Positions 6,983 through 14,798 of a stretch of 18,998 nt of DNA are shown piece after piece. Origin of the DNA: Sphingobacterium thalpophilum (GTDB lineage: Bacteria > Bacteroidota > Bacteroidia > Flavobacteriales > Flavobacteriaceae); contig CALPOS020000016.1 in NCBI GenBank assembly GCA_943325255.2, positions 1-18,998 on the forward strand, in the 5' to 3' direction. The number at the start of each line of letters is the position of its first letter. Within the stretch, counting starts at the first letter, position 1. The notes beneath the pieces are model-generated. The model did not search any database. It was not told the DNA's origin and saw only the letters and a program-made list of their open reading frames with translations. A program made the position numbers and the translations under genes.

Positions 6983-6990
6983 TACTTTTG
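6983..6990 (+). promoter_or_regulatory. -7 box for the tRNA-binding protein gene
   Basis: TACTTTTG matches TAnnTTTG exactly and lies 33 bases upstream of the ATG at 7024. No TTG at the preferred spacing is present; TTTG at 6951-6954 is 28 bases away. The position also argues that translation begins at 7024 and not at the upstream in-frame TTG at 6937. Confidence 0.5.
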
Positions 6991-7023
6991 AAAGGCAATG
7001 GATATAAATATTTAAGAGACAAA

Positions 7024-7377
7024 ATGGAAAGCAACAATAACTTTAGTTTGTTATGGTCTGATTTTGAAAAAGTTGAGATGAGAATCGGAACTATTATAGC
7101 TATTGCTGACTTTCCCGAAGCGCGCAAACCAGCGTATCAATTGACGATTGATTTTGGGCATGAAGTAGGAACAAAAAAATCTTCTGCTCAAATTACAAAA
7201 CGATATAAAAAGGAGGATTTGATTGGAAAACAAATCATTGCGGTGGTCAATTTTCCAAAAAAACAAATTGGAAAGTTCCTTAGCGAGTGCTTGGTTTTGG
7301 GTTCAGTCGGCGATGAAAATGACATTGTGCTATTGACTTCAGACAAGGAAGTGCCGAATGGATTGCGGATTGGTTAA
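7024..7377 (+). CDS. tRNA-binding domain protein, CsaA/YgjH type
   Basis: Encodes 117 residues forming a stand-alone OB-fold tRNA-binding domain, as in CsaA and YgjH and related to the C-terminal domain of bacterial MetRS. Typical segments are FEKVEMRIGTI (14-24), KPAYQLTIDFG (35-45), SSAQIT (53-58), VVNFPKKQIG (74-83) and SECLVLG (87-93). CsaA has been linked to chaperone-like activity and secretion in Bacillus, but the flavobacterial role is unproven. I chose the ATG at 7024: upstream codons (from TTG 6937) do not resemble the family and overlap the promoter motif. The gene is divergent from glgA and convergent with the paiB-like gene, whose stop lies one base away. Confidence 0.9.
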   Translation: MESNNNFSLLWSDFEKVEMRIGTIIAIADFPEARKPAYQLTIDFGHEVGTKKSSAQITKRYKKEDLIGKQIIAVVNFPKKQIGKFLSECLVLGSVGDENDIVLLTSDKEVPNGLRIG

Positions 7378-7378
7378 A

Positions 7379-7993
7379 CTAAAACGGACATTTTTTCATT
7401 ATTGCTGCCACTTCTATTGCATTTGCCTTTTCCGTTTTTTCTAATTCGGAGATGACATTATGATAATCCTTTTCATTTCTGTTTTGCGACATTTTTTTTA
7501 CTGCTTCTATACTTTCGATTTCAATTTCAAAAGCGACAATTCCAGATGCTTGGCGCATCGTTTTTTCGGATAATTCTTCTATGCGAACAGGGTTCTTAGA
7601 ATTTTTCTCGTATTTGTCGGTTAACTTTTTTAATGAAGTTATTACCGCTTCACCTTCAATGATTTTGATTTTTCCATACACATGCACGGCGATGTAATTC
7701 CATGTGGGAACATTTTCTTTTTCGTACCAAGAAGAGGAAACATAACTATGGGGACCAGAAAAAATGGCCAAAACATTGGCGTCCGATTCGAAACTTTCCC
7801 ATTGTGGATTCTCTTTCGAAATATGGCCAAAAAGTATTGATTTTCCGTCCTTGGTTTGTTCCAATTCAAGTGGAATGTGGGTCGCCCACAATTTGCTATT
7901 GGTTCGGTTCACCAAGATTCCAAAACTATTTTCAACAAGAAATTGTGTTATTTCCTCTTGATTTTCATTTTTATAAAGATCTGGAATATACAT
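7379..7993 (-). CDS. PaiB-family FMN-binding protein
   Basis: Encodes 204 residues of the PaiB family (FMN-binding negative transcriptional regulator), a split-barrel flavin-binding fold. Family segments are MYIPDLY at the start, ATHIPL (37-42), HISKENPQW (57-65), GPHSYVSSSWY (80-90) with VPTWNY (95-100), and MSQNRNEKDY (about 168-177). In Bacillus PaiB was named for repression of protease and sporulation genes, but many homologues are better viewed as flavoproteins of unknown role. It starts 43 bases after the murB stop with no visible promoter, so it may be the last gene of that operon. Its 3' end abuts the convergent tRNA-binding gene. Confidence 0.88.
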   Translation of the reverse strand: MYIPDLYKNENQEEITQFLVENSFGILVNRTNSKLWATHIPLELEQTKDGKSILFGHISKENPQWESFESDANVLAIFSGPHSYVSSSWYEKENVPTWNYIAVHVYGKIKIIEGEAVITSLKKLTDKYEKNSKNPVRIEELSEKTMRQASGIVAFEIEIESIEAVKKMSQNRNEKDYHNVISELEKTEKANAIEVAAIMKKCPF

Positions 7994-8036
7994 CAGTTTT
8001 GCTATTTGAGATTTTTGTCTTAAGTACTGTTGTGTC

Positions 8037-9053
8037 TTAAATAACGTTCACTTCAGCTTCAATCTGAATTCCGAATTTTTCGTAGATGGTCTTTTGAATG
8101 TCTTTCGATACGGCCAAAATCTCTTGACCAGTGGCGTTTCCATAATTTACCAAAACAAGTGCTTGGTTCTTGTGAATCCCTGCGTCGCCAAAACGTTTTC
8201 CCTTAAATCCCGCTTGTTCGATGAGCCAACCCGCTGGGACTTTTACTTCTGTTTCCGAAACATCATAGTATTTCATGTTAGGAAATTGCACATGAATTTT
8301 CTCAAAGTCAGACTTTAATAGAATTGGGTTTTTGAAGAAACTACCGCTATTTCCTAGTTCTTTCGGGTCGGGTAATTTGCTTTTACGAATGGCAATTACC
8401 GCAGCACTAACGTCTTGTATAGTGGGGTTTTCAATACCATTTTTGGCCAATTCTGATTGAATGTCGCCGTATGCAGTATTGATTTTATGATTGCGTTTTG
8501 TAAGCTGAAAAACCACCGAAGTGATGATGTACTGGTCTTTGACGTCTTGTTTGAAAATACTTTCTCGATATCCAAAATGACAATCCGCATTAGAAAAAGT
8601 TTTTGTTTCGAAAGTATCTATTTTGATGGCTTCACACGAAGTCATGGTGTCTTTAATTTCGGCACCATACGCTCCGATATTTTGAACGGGAGTTGTTCCG
8701 ACATTGCCAGGAATTAAAGACATGTTTTCCAATCCACCGTAATTTTGAGCAAGCGTCCACAGCACAAACTCGTGCCAATTTTCACCCGCTTGACATTCAA
8801 CCCAAACGTAATCTTCGTTTTCTTGAATTACTTTTTTTCCTTTCAAGTCGATGTGAATGACCAAGGCATCGATATCTTGCGTCAACAACATATTACTTCC
8901 GCCGCCAAGAATAAATTTTTTATCGTCTTGGTGTTGTTTCAAAACAGATGTTAATTCTGCTACTGAAGCTACAGCAACAAACTGTCGCGCTTTAGCTTCA
9001 ATTCCAAAGGTGTTGAAATTCTTCAGTGAGAAGTTGGTGTGAATTTTTGTCAT
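8037..9053 (-). CDS. murB: UDP-N-acetylenolpyruvoylglucosamine reductase
   Basis: Encodes 338 residues, the length of type I (E. coli-like) MurB. It reduces UDP-GlcNAc-enolpyruvate to UDP-MurNAc with NADPH and FAD in the cytoplasmic stage of peptidoglycan synthesis. The FAD segment LGGGSNMLLT (49-58), IPGNVGTTPVQNIGAYG (114-130), GYRES with R163, NSGSFFKNP with the proton-donor S238, and AEVNVI with E334 at the C-terminus correspond to the E. coli catalytic R159, S229 and E325. The start lies 4 bases after the asnB-like stop. Placement away from the main mur-fts cluster and after an amidotransferase is notable. Confidence 0.97.
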   Translation of the reverse strand: MTKIHTNFSLKNFNTFGIEAKARQFVAVASVAELTSVLKQHQDDKKFILGGGSNMLLTQDIDALVIHIDLKGKKVIQENEDYVWVECQAGENWHEFVLWTLAQNYGGLENMSLIPGNVGTTPVQNIGAYGAEIKDTMTSCEAIKIDTFETKTFSNADCHFGYRESIFKQDVKDQYIITSVVFQLTKRNHKINTAYGDIQSELAKNGIENPTIQDVSAAVIAIRKSKLPDPKELGNSGSFFKNPILLKSDFEKIHVQFPNMKYYDVSETEVKVPAGWLIEQAGFKGKRFGDAGIHKNQALVLVNYGNATGQEILAVSKDIQKTIYEKFGIQIEAEVNVI

Positions 9054-9057
9054 TTCA

Positions 9058-10950
9058 TTACATTATTGTACCATCAGAAATTTTATTTTCTTTTTGAAGG
9101 ACCTCAAATTTGTTTACATAGTTCTTCAACCAGATGTGCATCATAAACAGTGGCATAATATACGAAACCATTTTAGCATCCCCATTTTGAAGATTTGAAA
9201 CTAGTTTTTTAACTTTTATATTTTCAAAGTAAGGCATTTGAAAGAGATCACTATTCGAAAATGATTCTAATTCTTCCTTAAATGCAGGGCTTTTTGTGAT
9301 GTAATCGCCCCATGGTGTACTCAATCCGACTTTCTTGAAAGACAAAATTTCCTGAGGCAACCTCGATTGCATGGCTGTTTTTAAAATGTATTTTCCTTTT
9401 TTACCCGTAAAAAGCCATTTATTGTCTAACGAACCTAAACCGGCTAATAGTCTTTGGTCTAGGAAAGGTTCTCGACATTCGATTGAAGCTCCCATGGTAC
9501 AACGGTCGTTTCGGTCGAGCAATGAACACAAATAGGTATGTTGGTCAAAATATAACGCTTTTCGTCTTAGATTATTTGGGTAAAGCGATTGAGCTTCTTC
9601 GTAAATTTTGTAACGATATTCGTTCTTTGGAACTTTATTCATTCCAAAAGTCTTCGCGATATCTTTCGGGTAGATATTGCAGCCATTGAAAATCACAAGA
9701 TCTCGATTATCCTTAATTTGGGCATAGCGAATTAACTTCTCAAATCGCGCCTTTTTGGTAAATACGTCCAAGTTTCCTAGCGCAGCAATCGAATGTAAGA
9801 GTGTCGGAAATTGCAGTGCTTTATACCGAACGTAGCCGCTCATGAGTTCATCTGCACCTTCGCCAGATAACAATACCTTTACTTTTGATTTTGCTAATTG
9901 TGAAATCCCAAGCAAGTGCGGTTCGCTCAAATGCATTAAGGGTTCATCTTGAAAGTAGGTCGATGTTAGCAATTTCGAAAACAAATCATCATCTTCCAAT
10001 TGAATACTATTGAAGCCATACTCATATTGTTCCGACAATCTTTTTGCTAGATGTGATTCGTTGTGTTCTTCTTCTTTAAATGCAATGGTAAATGCTTGGA
10101 TGTCTTTGAATTGTTGCGAATGCAATGAAGAAAGAACCGATGACGAGTCTAGACCAGCACTCAAAAGTACGCCAACGGGAACATCGCTTACCATTCGGAG
10201 TCGAATAGAGTCGTCGAAAGTCGCTCTAAACCAATCGACTGGGTCTTTGATAATTTCGTGGTTTTGAATTTCATGTTTCAAATCCCACCATTTTTCTGAC
10301 TCAATTTTGCCGTTTTCGTGAAAGAACATTGCATGTCCAGGAAGCACTTTCTTCACATTTTGGAAAAGCGTATCCTCTCCAGCGACAAACCGATTGAAAA
10401 TATATTCTTCAATGCCATCTTGCGCCATTTTTAAAGGAACGCCAGCGGTAAAAAGTGCTTTTTGCTCGGAGGCAAAATAGAAAGTTTCATTGTAGAATGT
10501 GTAATACAGTGGTTTTACACCCATCCGATCTCTTGCGACAATCAGTTTTTTTTCCAAAGTATCCCAAATGGCAAAGGCAAACATTCCGTTGAGGCGCGGG
10601 AGCATTTTTAGTCCATAAAGTTGGAATAATTTCATCAACACTTCTGTATCGGAATGCGTCTTTATCTCAAATCCTTTGGATTTTAATTCTGAATAAAACA
10701 CTTTGAAGTTATAGATTTCCCCGTTATAAACCATGGCGTATCTTCCATCTTCCGAAAGAAAAGGCTGGTGTCCGGCGGAGGTCACATCTAAAATGGACAA
10801 TCTTCGGTGCCCGAGTCCAATATTTTTATCGACAAAAATCCCTTTATCGTCAGGACCTCTGTGCTCTAAAGCATCTCGCATTTTAGTAAGTAGACGTTCA
10901 TCTACTTTGCGTTGTGGTTGCAAATGCAAAATTCCATTAATACCGCACAT
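9058..10950 (-). CDS. asnB: Asparagine synthase (glutamine-hydrolysing) family amidotransferase
   Basis: Encodes 630 residues. The N-terminal class II glutaminase begins with nucleophile C2 (after Met removal) and includes GHRRLSI (47-53), VYNGEIYNF (74-82) and a glutamate-binding HSDTEV (99-104). The C-terminal ATP-pyrophosphatase domain has SAGLDSS (264-270), where alanine replaces the usual second glycine of SGGxDS, and LSGEGADELMSGY (361-373). It may make asparagine, but homologues beside glycosyltransferases or mur genes often amidate sugar carboxylates or peptidoglycan diaminopimelate (WbpS, LtsA). Its ATG shares a base with the glycosyltransferase stop (TAATG) and murB follows after 4 bases, so envelope amidation is plausible. 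The family is certain, the substrate is not. Confidence 0.9.
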   Translation of the reverse strand: MCGINGILHLQPQRKVDERLLTKMRDALEHRGPDDKGIFVDKNIGLGHRRLSILDVTSAGHQPFLSEDGRYAMVYNGEIYNFKVFYSELKSKGFEIKTHSDTEVLMKLFQLYGLKMLPRLNGMFAFAIWDTLEKKLIVARDRMGVKPLYYTFYNETFYFASEQKALFTAGVPLKMAQDGIEEYIFNRFVAGEDTLFQNVKKVLPGHAMFFHENGKIESEKWWDLKHEIQNHEIIKDPVDWFRATFDDSIRLRMVSDVPVGVLLSAGLDSSSVLSSLHSQQFKDIQAFTIAFKEEEHNESHLAKRLSEQYEYGFNSIQLEDDDLFSKLLTSTYFQDEPLMHLSEPHLLGISQLAKSKVKVLLSGEGADELMSGYVRYKALQFPTLLHSIAALGNLDVFTKKARFEKLIRYAQIKDNRDLVIFNGCNIYPKDIAKTFGMNKVPKNEYRYKIYEEAQSLYPNNLRRKALYFDQHTYLCSLLDRNDRCTMGASIECREPFLDQRLLAGLGSLDNKWLFTGKKGKYILKTAMQSRLPQEILSFKKVGLSTPWGDYITKSPAFKEELESFSNSDLFQMPYFENIKVKKLVSNLQNGDAKMVSYIMPLFMMHIWLKNYVNKFEVLQKENKISDGTIM

Positions 10951-12026
10951 TAGGGAGTTTTAAAATTAGTAATTAACTCGTGGTAGCGGTCTGCTATTAT
11001 CTTCATATTCTGCTTGTAATTGGCTTTTTCGTGGACAAATTTTCTGTTTTTTTCAATCACTTGATTGCGGTACTCTTGATTTTCGTATGCCCAAATCATT
11101 TCTTTGGCTAACATTTCTTTATCATCAACGGTAACCAATTGACCGTTTTCTCGATGGGTAATGATGCACTGATTGCCGAGTATATCACTTACAATTGGAT
11201 AGCAATCAATAGCCATCGCTTCAAACAGCGAAGAAGAAACCCCTTCTGTCGTCGGCATACTGATATAAAAATTATGTTGGTTCATTAATTTTGGCAGTGC
11301 TTCATTCGGGATACGGCCTGTAAATACTACTTTCGAACTAATTTTTAGTGTCTGCGCAAGGTGTTTTAGATGTACCAATTGCGGTCCATCACCAACAATT
11401 GTCAAAGTAAAATCAATTCCTTGCTGATGAATAATTTCAAACGCTTTGATTATGGTGCTATGGCGATATTCTGGCAATAACGAACGCGTCACAATGGCTT
11501 TGATGGTCGGGATTTCTTTCGTATTGGTTCTTTTGAAACGAGAAACATCGACTCCTTTTGGGCACACCATTACCTTAGTCATATCGACGTTTGCATTTTT
11601 CATCGAGTAGGTCATGGCAATGCCCCAAGCATGAATGAGCGTTGCTTTTTTGAAGGCATAGTGTTGAATCAATTTCTTGAATGGAATCAATATTGAATTC
11701 TCCGGCCATAAATCACTGATTCCTTGTTGCGCAATAGCAGAAGGCTTAACGCCGCATAACGCAGCCAGAAAACCATAGCTGGTGGTTCGTTCCGCAATAA
11801 CCATATCTGGCTTATACGTTTGGACAAGTTTATTGATATTGAACATGGCGCCACAATATTCTACAAGACGTAATGCCCGATTAAAAAAACCGCTGCTTGG
11901 AGTTTTTAGTTCCCAGGTTACAATTTCGAAATCACCGAATTCCTTTAGCCCATTAATCCACGTTATGGCGTCGGCTCGATACGTTTCTCCCAGAAATAGG
12001 ATTCTTCTTTTAGATTTATTTTCCAT
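10950..12026 (-). CDS. Glycosyltransferase, GT4 type
   Basis: Encodes 358 residues of a GT-B fold enzyme with no signal peptide or membrane helix. The C-terminal donor-binding half shows TRSLLPEYRHSTIIKAFEII (180-199), TIVGDGPQL (209-217), VVFTGRIP (233-240) and the E-x7-E motif TEGVSSSLFEAMA with E261 and E269, typical of GT4 retaining transferases. The N-terminal acceptor half is divergent, as expected. Donor and acceptor cannot be told from sequence. Both ends overlap neighbours by one base in TAATG junctions (DUF2461 gene upstream, asnB-like gene downstream), indicating coupled translation and probably a shared envelope polysaccharide role with the amidotransferase. Confidence 0.9.
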   Translation of the reverse strand: MENKSKRRILFLGETYRADAITWINGLKEFGDFEIVTWELKTPSSGFFNRALRLVEYCGAMFNINKLVQTYKPDMVIAERTTSYGFLAALCGVKPSAIAQQGISDLWPENSILIPFKKLIQHYAFKKATLIHAWGIAMTYSMKNANVDMTKVMVCPKGVDVSRFKRTNTKEIPTIKAIVTRSLLPEYRHSTIIKAFEIIHQQGIDFTLTIVGDGPQLVHLKHLAQTLKISSKVVFTGRIPNEALPKLMNQHNFYISMPTTEGVSSSLFEAMAIDCYPIVSDILGNQCIITHRENGQLVTVDDKEMLAKEMIWAYENQEYRNQVIEKNRKFVHEKANYKQNMKIIADRYHELITNFKTP

Positions 12027-12700
12027 TAATCTTCCGCGTTTAAAGCACGATTAATAAATTCGTTGAGTGGTTTAAGCGCGAGTAATTTTTGACTGATGAC
12101 TTGGGCAAAATCGTTTTTAGTCAAATCGGAGTTACTAATTTTTTGAGTGGCGGTATAGCTTTTCAGCTTTAAGTATTCGATGGCAGGATTGTCCTTTTCG
12201 TATCCTTTGGGTGGATTTTTTAAAGTTGAATTTTCTTCTCTATTTAGATTGCCGTAGGTTGATTTAAATGAATCATCGTTCAATATAGATTGTAAATCTT
12301 CATAAAAAAAGTTGATTTCCTTTCTTATTTTTTGAATTTGTTCTGGCATCGGACAGTATAATCCGCCGCCAACAAACGAAGCGTCTTTTTCGATATGAAC
12401 ATAATAACCTGGGGCTTCCGCATGCAGTGAGCCTGAACGCAGCCAAATTCCCATGTGCGTTTTGTACGGAGACTTGTCTTTAGAAAATCGGATGTCGCGG
12501 TTGACTCTAAAAGTACAGTTTTTTACTTCAAGCATGGCTAAAGAAGCATCTTGAGGTTTCATGATTTCTAGCAAATCTCTGATTAGTTGATGGTAGTCTT
12601 CTTTATACGATTCGTAACGTTTCTTGTTGGCCAAAAACCAATCTCGGTTATTATTAGCTTTGAGATCTTCTAGAAAAAGTAACGTTTCTTTAGACAGCAT
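12026..12700 (-). CDS. DUF2461 family protein
   Basis: Encodes 224 residues of the DUF2461 (TIGR02453) family. Recognisable segments are NNNRDWFLANKKRYE (16-30), TFRVNRDIRFSKDKSPYKTH (63-82) and PGYYVHIEKD followed by GGGLYCP (about 96-117). No biochemical function is established for the family. No signal peptide or membrane helix is present. Its stop codon overlaps the glycosyltransferase start (TAATG) and its start is 7 bases after the rhodanese-thioredoxin stop, so it sits in the middle of the operon. Family assignment is confident; function unknown. Confidence 0.9.
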   Translation of the reverse strand: MLSKETLLFLEDLKANNNRDWFLANKKRYESYKEDYHQLIRDLLEIMKPQDASLAMLEVKNCTFRVNRDIRFSKDKSPYKTHMGIWLRSGSLHAEAPGYYVHIEKDASFVGGGLYCPMPEQIQKIRKEINFFYEDLQSILNDDSFKSTYGNLNREENSTLKNPPKGYEKDNPAIEYLKLKSYTATQKISNSDLTKNDFAQVISQKLLALKPLNEFINRALNAED

Positions 12701-12707
12701 TTTCGGA

Positions 12708-13406
12708 TTATTGTAGTTGTTTTTTAAGGTCGTCTTCGCTTAGGAAACCAATATGTTTCCATTTCAGCACGGCATTTTCATAAATTAGAATGACGGGAAG
12801 ACCGTCTAGTTTTAAGTCCGAAATCAAGGTTTTATTTTCGTCAGCGTTCAAACGGACAATCGTGATTTGATCTTTCAAATCAGATTGCATTTTCATAATG
12901 TAAGGCTTCATTTTGATGCACGGCTCACACCAATTTGCATAAAAATTGATCATGATTTTCGGCTTTGATTTGAGCAAGTCTTCGTATTCTTGCGAGCACA
13001 TTCCAATAATTTTTTCGCTGGGTTTTGAAAGGCCTGCCGCATTCCATTTCATGATACCGCCTTGTAAATCATATACTTTATAAAACCCCATTTCAACTAA
13101 TTTGTCAGAAGCTTTCTTGCTTCTTCCGCCGACCATACAATACACAAATACGGGTTGTTTTTTATCAAGTGCAGCAACTTTACTTTCAAAATCATTTCCG
13201 TTCCAATTGATATTTTGCGCTTGATCGATGTGTTGACTTTTGTACTCTTCAGGTGTCCGAACATCGATGATTTGCGCGTTAGGTATCGCTTTTATTTTCT
13301 CAGAAAATGTGGCAGGTGCTATATTTTCATAAGCATCATTTTTCTGCCCATTGCAAGATAGTATTAAGAAGGAAAAAAGTGTTGCTATAAAGATTTTAAG
13401 GTTCAT
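12708..13406 (-). CDS. Lipoprotein with rhodanese and thioredoxin domains
   Basis: Encodes 232 residues. The N-terminus is a lipoprotein signal (hydrophobic 5-16, lipobox LILSC, C18), placing the protein in the periplasm. Residues about 33-128 are a rhodanese domain with IIDVRTPEEY (46-55) and active loop C90-MVGGRS. Residues about 138-232 are a thioredoxin fold with W159-C160-E-P-C163 and the cis-proline P204 in GLPVILIY. Rhodaneses handle sulfane sulfur and thioredoxins exchange disulfides, so the fusion suggests periplasmic persulfide or thiol redox work; the substrate is unknown. It is probably the first gene of the operon running to murB and has a -7 box just upstream. Confidence 0.92.
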   Translation of the reverse strand: MNLKIFIATLFSFLILSCNGQKNDAYENIAPATFSEKIKAIPNAQIIDVRTPEEYKSQHIDQAQNINWNGNDFESKVAALDKKQPVFVYCMVGGRSKKASDKLVEMGFYKVYDLQGGIMKWNAAGLSKPSEKIIGMCSQEYEDLLKSKPKIMINFYANWCEPCIKMKPYIMKMQSDLKDQITIVRLNADENKTLISDLKLDGLPVILIYENAVLKWKHIGFLSEDDLKKQLQ

Positions 13407-13427
13407 GACAATTTTCGATTAGGGATA

Positions 13428-13435
13428 CAAAATTA
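13428..13435 (-). promoter_or_regulatory. -7 box upstream of the rhodanese-thioredoxin gene
   Basis: The minus strand reads TAATTTTG, an exact TAnnTTTG match, 21 bases before the ATG at 13406. No TTG is found 17-23 bases upstream. It would start the operon that runs through DUF2461, the glycosyltransferase, asnB-like and murB genes independently of recF, which ends 66 bases upstream of that ATG. Confidence 0.5.
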
Positions 13436-13472
13436 GGTAAATATTCATTCTTAAAATAGCTATTCCTTTAAA

Positions 13473-14552
13473 TTAAAGGTTAAATATTTTATAGGTTTGA
13501 TGGGTTTGTTTTACAATGTTCTCCGTTCGTTCGGGGTGTGTGTCAGAAATGAGAAGTTGACCAAATTCATCATTGTTGACCATCGAGACAATCTTACTGA
13601 CGCGATTTTCATCCAATTTGTCAAAGATATCATCAAAAAGCAGGATAGGTTTTTCTCCACTTTGTTTTTTTATGAATTCAAACTGAGCTAATTTCAACGC
13701 AATCAGAAATGATTTTTGCTGCCCCTGCGAACCAAATTTTTTAATGGGGAAATGCTCTATTTCGAAGGATAAGTCGTCTTTATGAATTCCGACAGAAGTA
13801 TAATTTAGCAGACGATCTTTTGAAAGGCTTTCTTCCAATAATTGCAAAAGTTCTTTATCGTTTAGTTGACTTTCATACACCAACTGAACCGTTTCTTCTC
13901 CGCCCGAAATTTCCTGATGATGTTGGTTAAAAATCGGTGTAAATTCTAACAAGAAATTTTTCCTTTTCTCGTAGATGAAATGCCCAAGTTGGTTTAATTG
14001 CTCATTATAAATGGATAAAGTATCGTTTTCGAAAACATGATTGAGTGCAAAATATTTAAGTAATGCGTTGCGCTGTTGGAGAATTTTTTGATACTGAATC
14101 AACTGTTGCAAATAGGAACTATCAGATTGTGAAATCACAGTGTCAATAAATTTTCTTCTGGTTTCGCTTCCTTCTACAATCAAATCGCGGTCTGCTGGAG
14201 AAATAATGACAAGCGGAATGAGTCCGACATGATCCGAAAATTTCTCATAGAGTTTTCCATTGCGTTTCAAGATTTTCTTCTGATTCCTTTTTAAACTGCA
14301 AACAATTTGTTCACTTCTTTCTTTGATACGGAAATTGCCGTCAATAACAAAAAATTCTTCACCATGTTTAATATTCTGTACCGCTAAAGGATTGAAATAG
14401 CTTTTTCCGTACGCCAGATGGTAAATGGCATCCAAAACATTGGTTTTACCAACCCCGTTTTTCCCAACGAAGCAATTGATTTTAGTGTCGAATTCGAAGG
14501 TGACATCCGAAAAATTTTTATAATTAAAAAGGGAAATAGATTCTAAATGCAT
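13473..14552 (-). CDS. recF: DNA replication and repair protein RecF
   Basis: Encodes 359 residues, the normal RecF length. RecF is an SMC-like ATPase that helps load RecA at single-stranded gaps with RecO and RecR. The Walker A motif GKNGVGKTN is at 30-38, the N-terminus LESISLFNYKNF is typical, and YTSVGIHKDDL (251-261) precedes the ABC signature SQGQQKSFLIALKLAQ (275-290). Walker B is PILLFDDIFDKLD (302-314), followed by the D-loop and HP switch (THPE, 338-341). It is not next to dnaA/dnaN here. A short palindrome (CCTTTAA-A-TTAAAGG, 13465-13479) straddles its stop codon, without a T tract. No convincing promoter was seen; the minus strand TAATTTG at 14622-14616 is one base short. Confidence 0.96.
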   Translation of the reverse strand: MHLESISLFNYKNFSDVTFEFDTKINCFVGKNGVGKTNVLDAIYHLAYGKSYFNPLAVQNIKHGEEFFVIDGNFRIKERSEQIVCSLKRNQKKILKRNGKLYEKFSDHVGLIPLVIISPADRDLIVEGSETRRKFIDTVISQSDSSYLQQLIQYQKILQQRNALLKYFALNHVFENDTLSIYNEQLNQLGHFIYEKRKNFLLEFTPIFNQHHQEISGGEETVQLVYESQLNDKELLQLLEESLSKDRLLNYTSVGIHKDDLSFEIEHFPIKKFGSQGQQKSFLIALKLAQFEFIKKQSGEKPILLFDDIFDKLDENRVSKIVSMVNNDEFGQLLISDTHPERTENIVKQTHQTYKIFNL

Positions 14553-14588
14553 GCGGTATTTTTACTAAAAAATAGGGTGGTATTTTCT

Positions 14589-14608
14589 ATTCAAAATTGA
14601 TTTTGAAT
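14589..14608. repeat. Perfect 8-bp inverted repeat upstream of recF
   Basis: ATTCAAAA (14589-14596) and TTTTGAAT (14601-14608) are perfect inverted arms around 4 bases. The site lies 37 bases upstream of the recF start in the divergent recF/TPR intergenic region. It could be an operator or a small hairpin in the recF leader; in such AT-rich DNA a chance palindrome is also possible. Confidence 0.4.
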
Positions 14609-14745
14609 TCGAGTGCAAATTATTGAAAAAATACTTTTAAATCGGGGCGTTCGAAATATTTTAATATAATATTTGTGATAAGAATGTAGAATTGTGATTC
14701 ATTTCCTGCTTTTCAATAAAAAAAACAATATTAAATGAATTTTTT

Positions 14746-14777
14746 TTGCGTGTGTTTGAATAAAAATTTTATTTTTG
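14746..14777 (+). promoter_or_regulatory. Promoter of the TPR-ribH unit, -33 TTG and -7 TATTTTTG
   Basis: TTG (14746-14748) is followed after 21 bases by TATTTTTG (14770-14777), both boxes matching the flavobacterial consensus at accepted spacing. The -7 box ends 21 bases before the ATG at 14799, leaving a short leader. Confidence 0.7.
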
Positions 14778-14798
14778 CGGCTCACTAATTTAAAATAA

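Noticed and set aside
6937..7023. Upstream TTG start for the tRNA-binding gene, adding 29 codons
   Set aside because: The extra residues have no family counterpart and the stretch contains the -7 promoter box; the ATG at 7024 gives a normal-sized domain.
13465..13479. Palindrome at the recF stop as a terminator
   Set aside because: The usable stem is only 5 bp with a 5-base loop, is AT-rich and is not followed by a T run on the minus strand.
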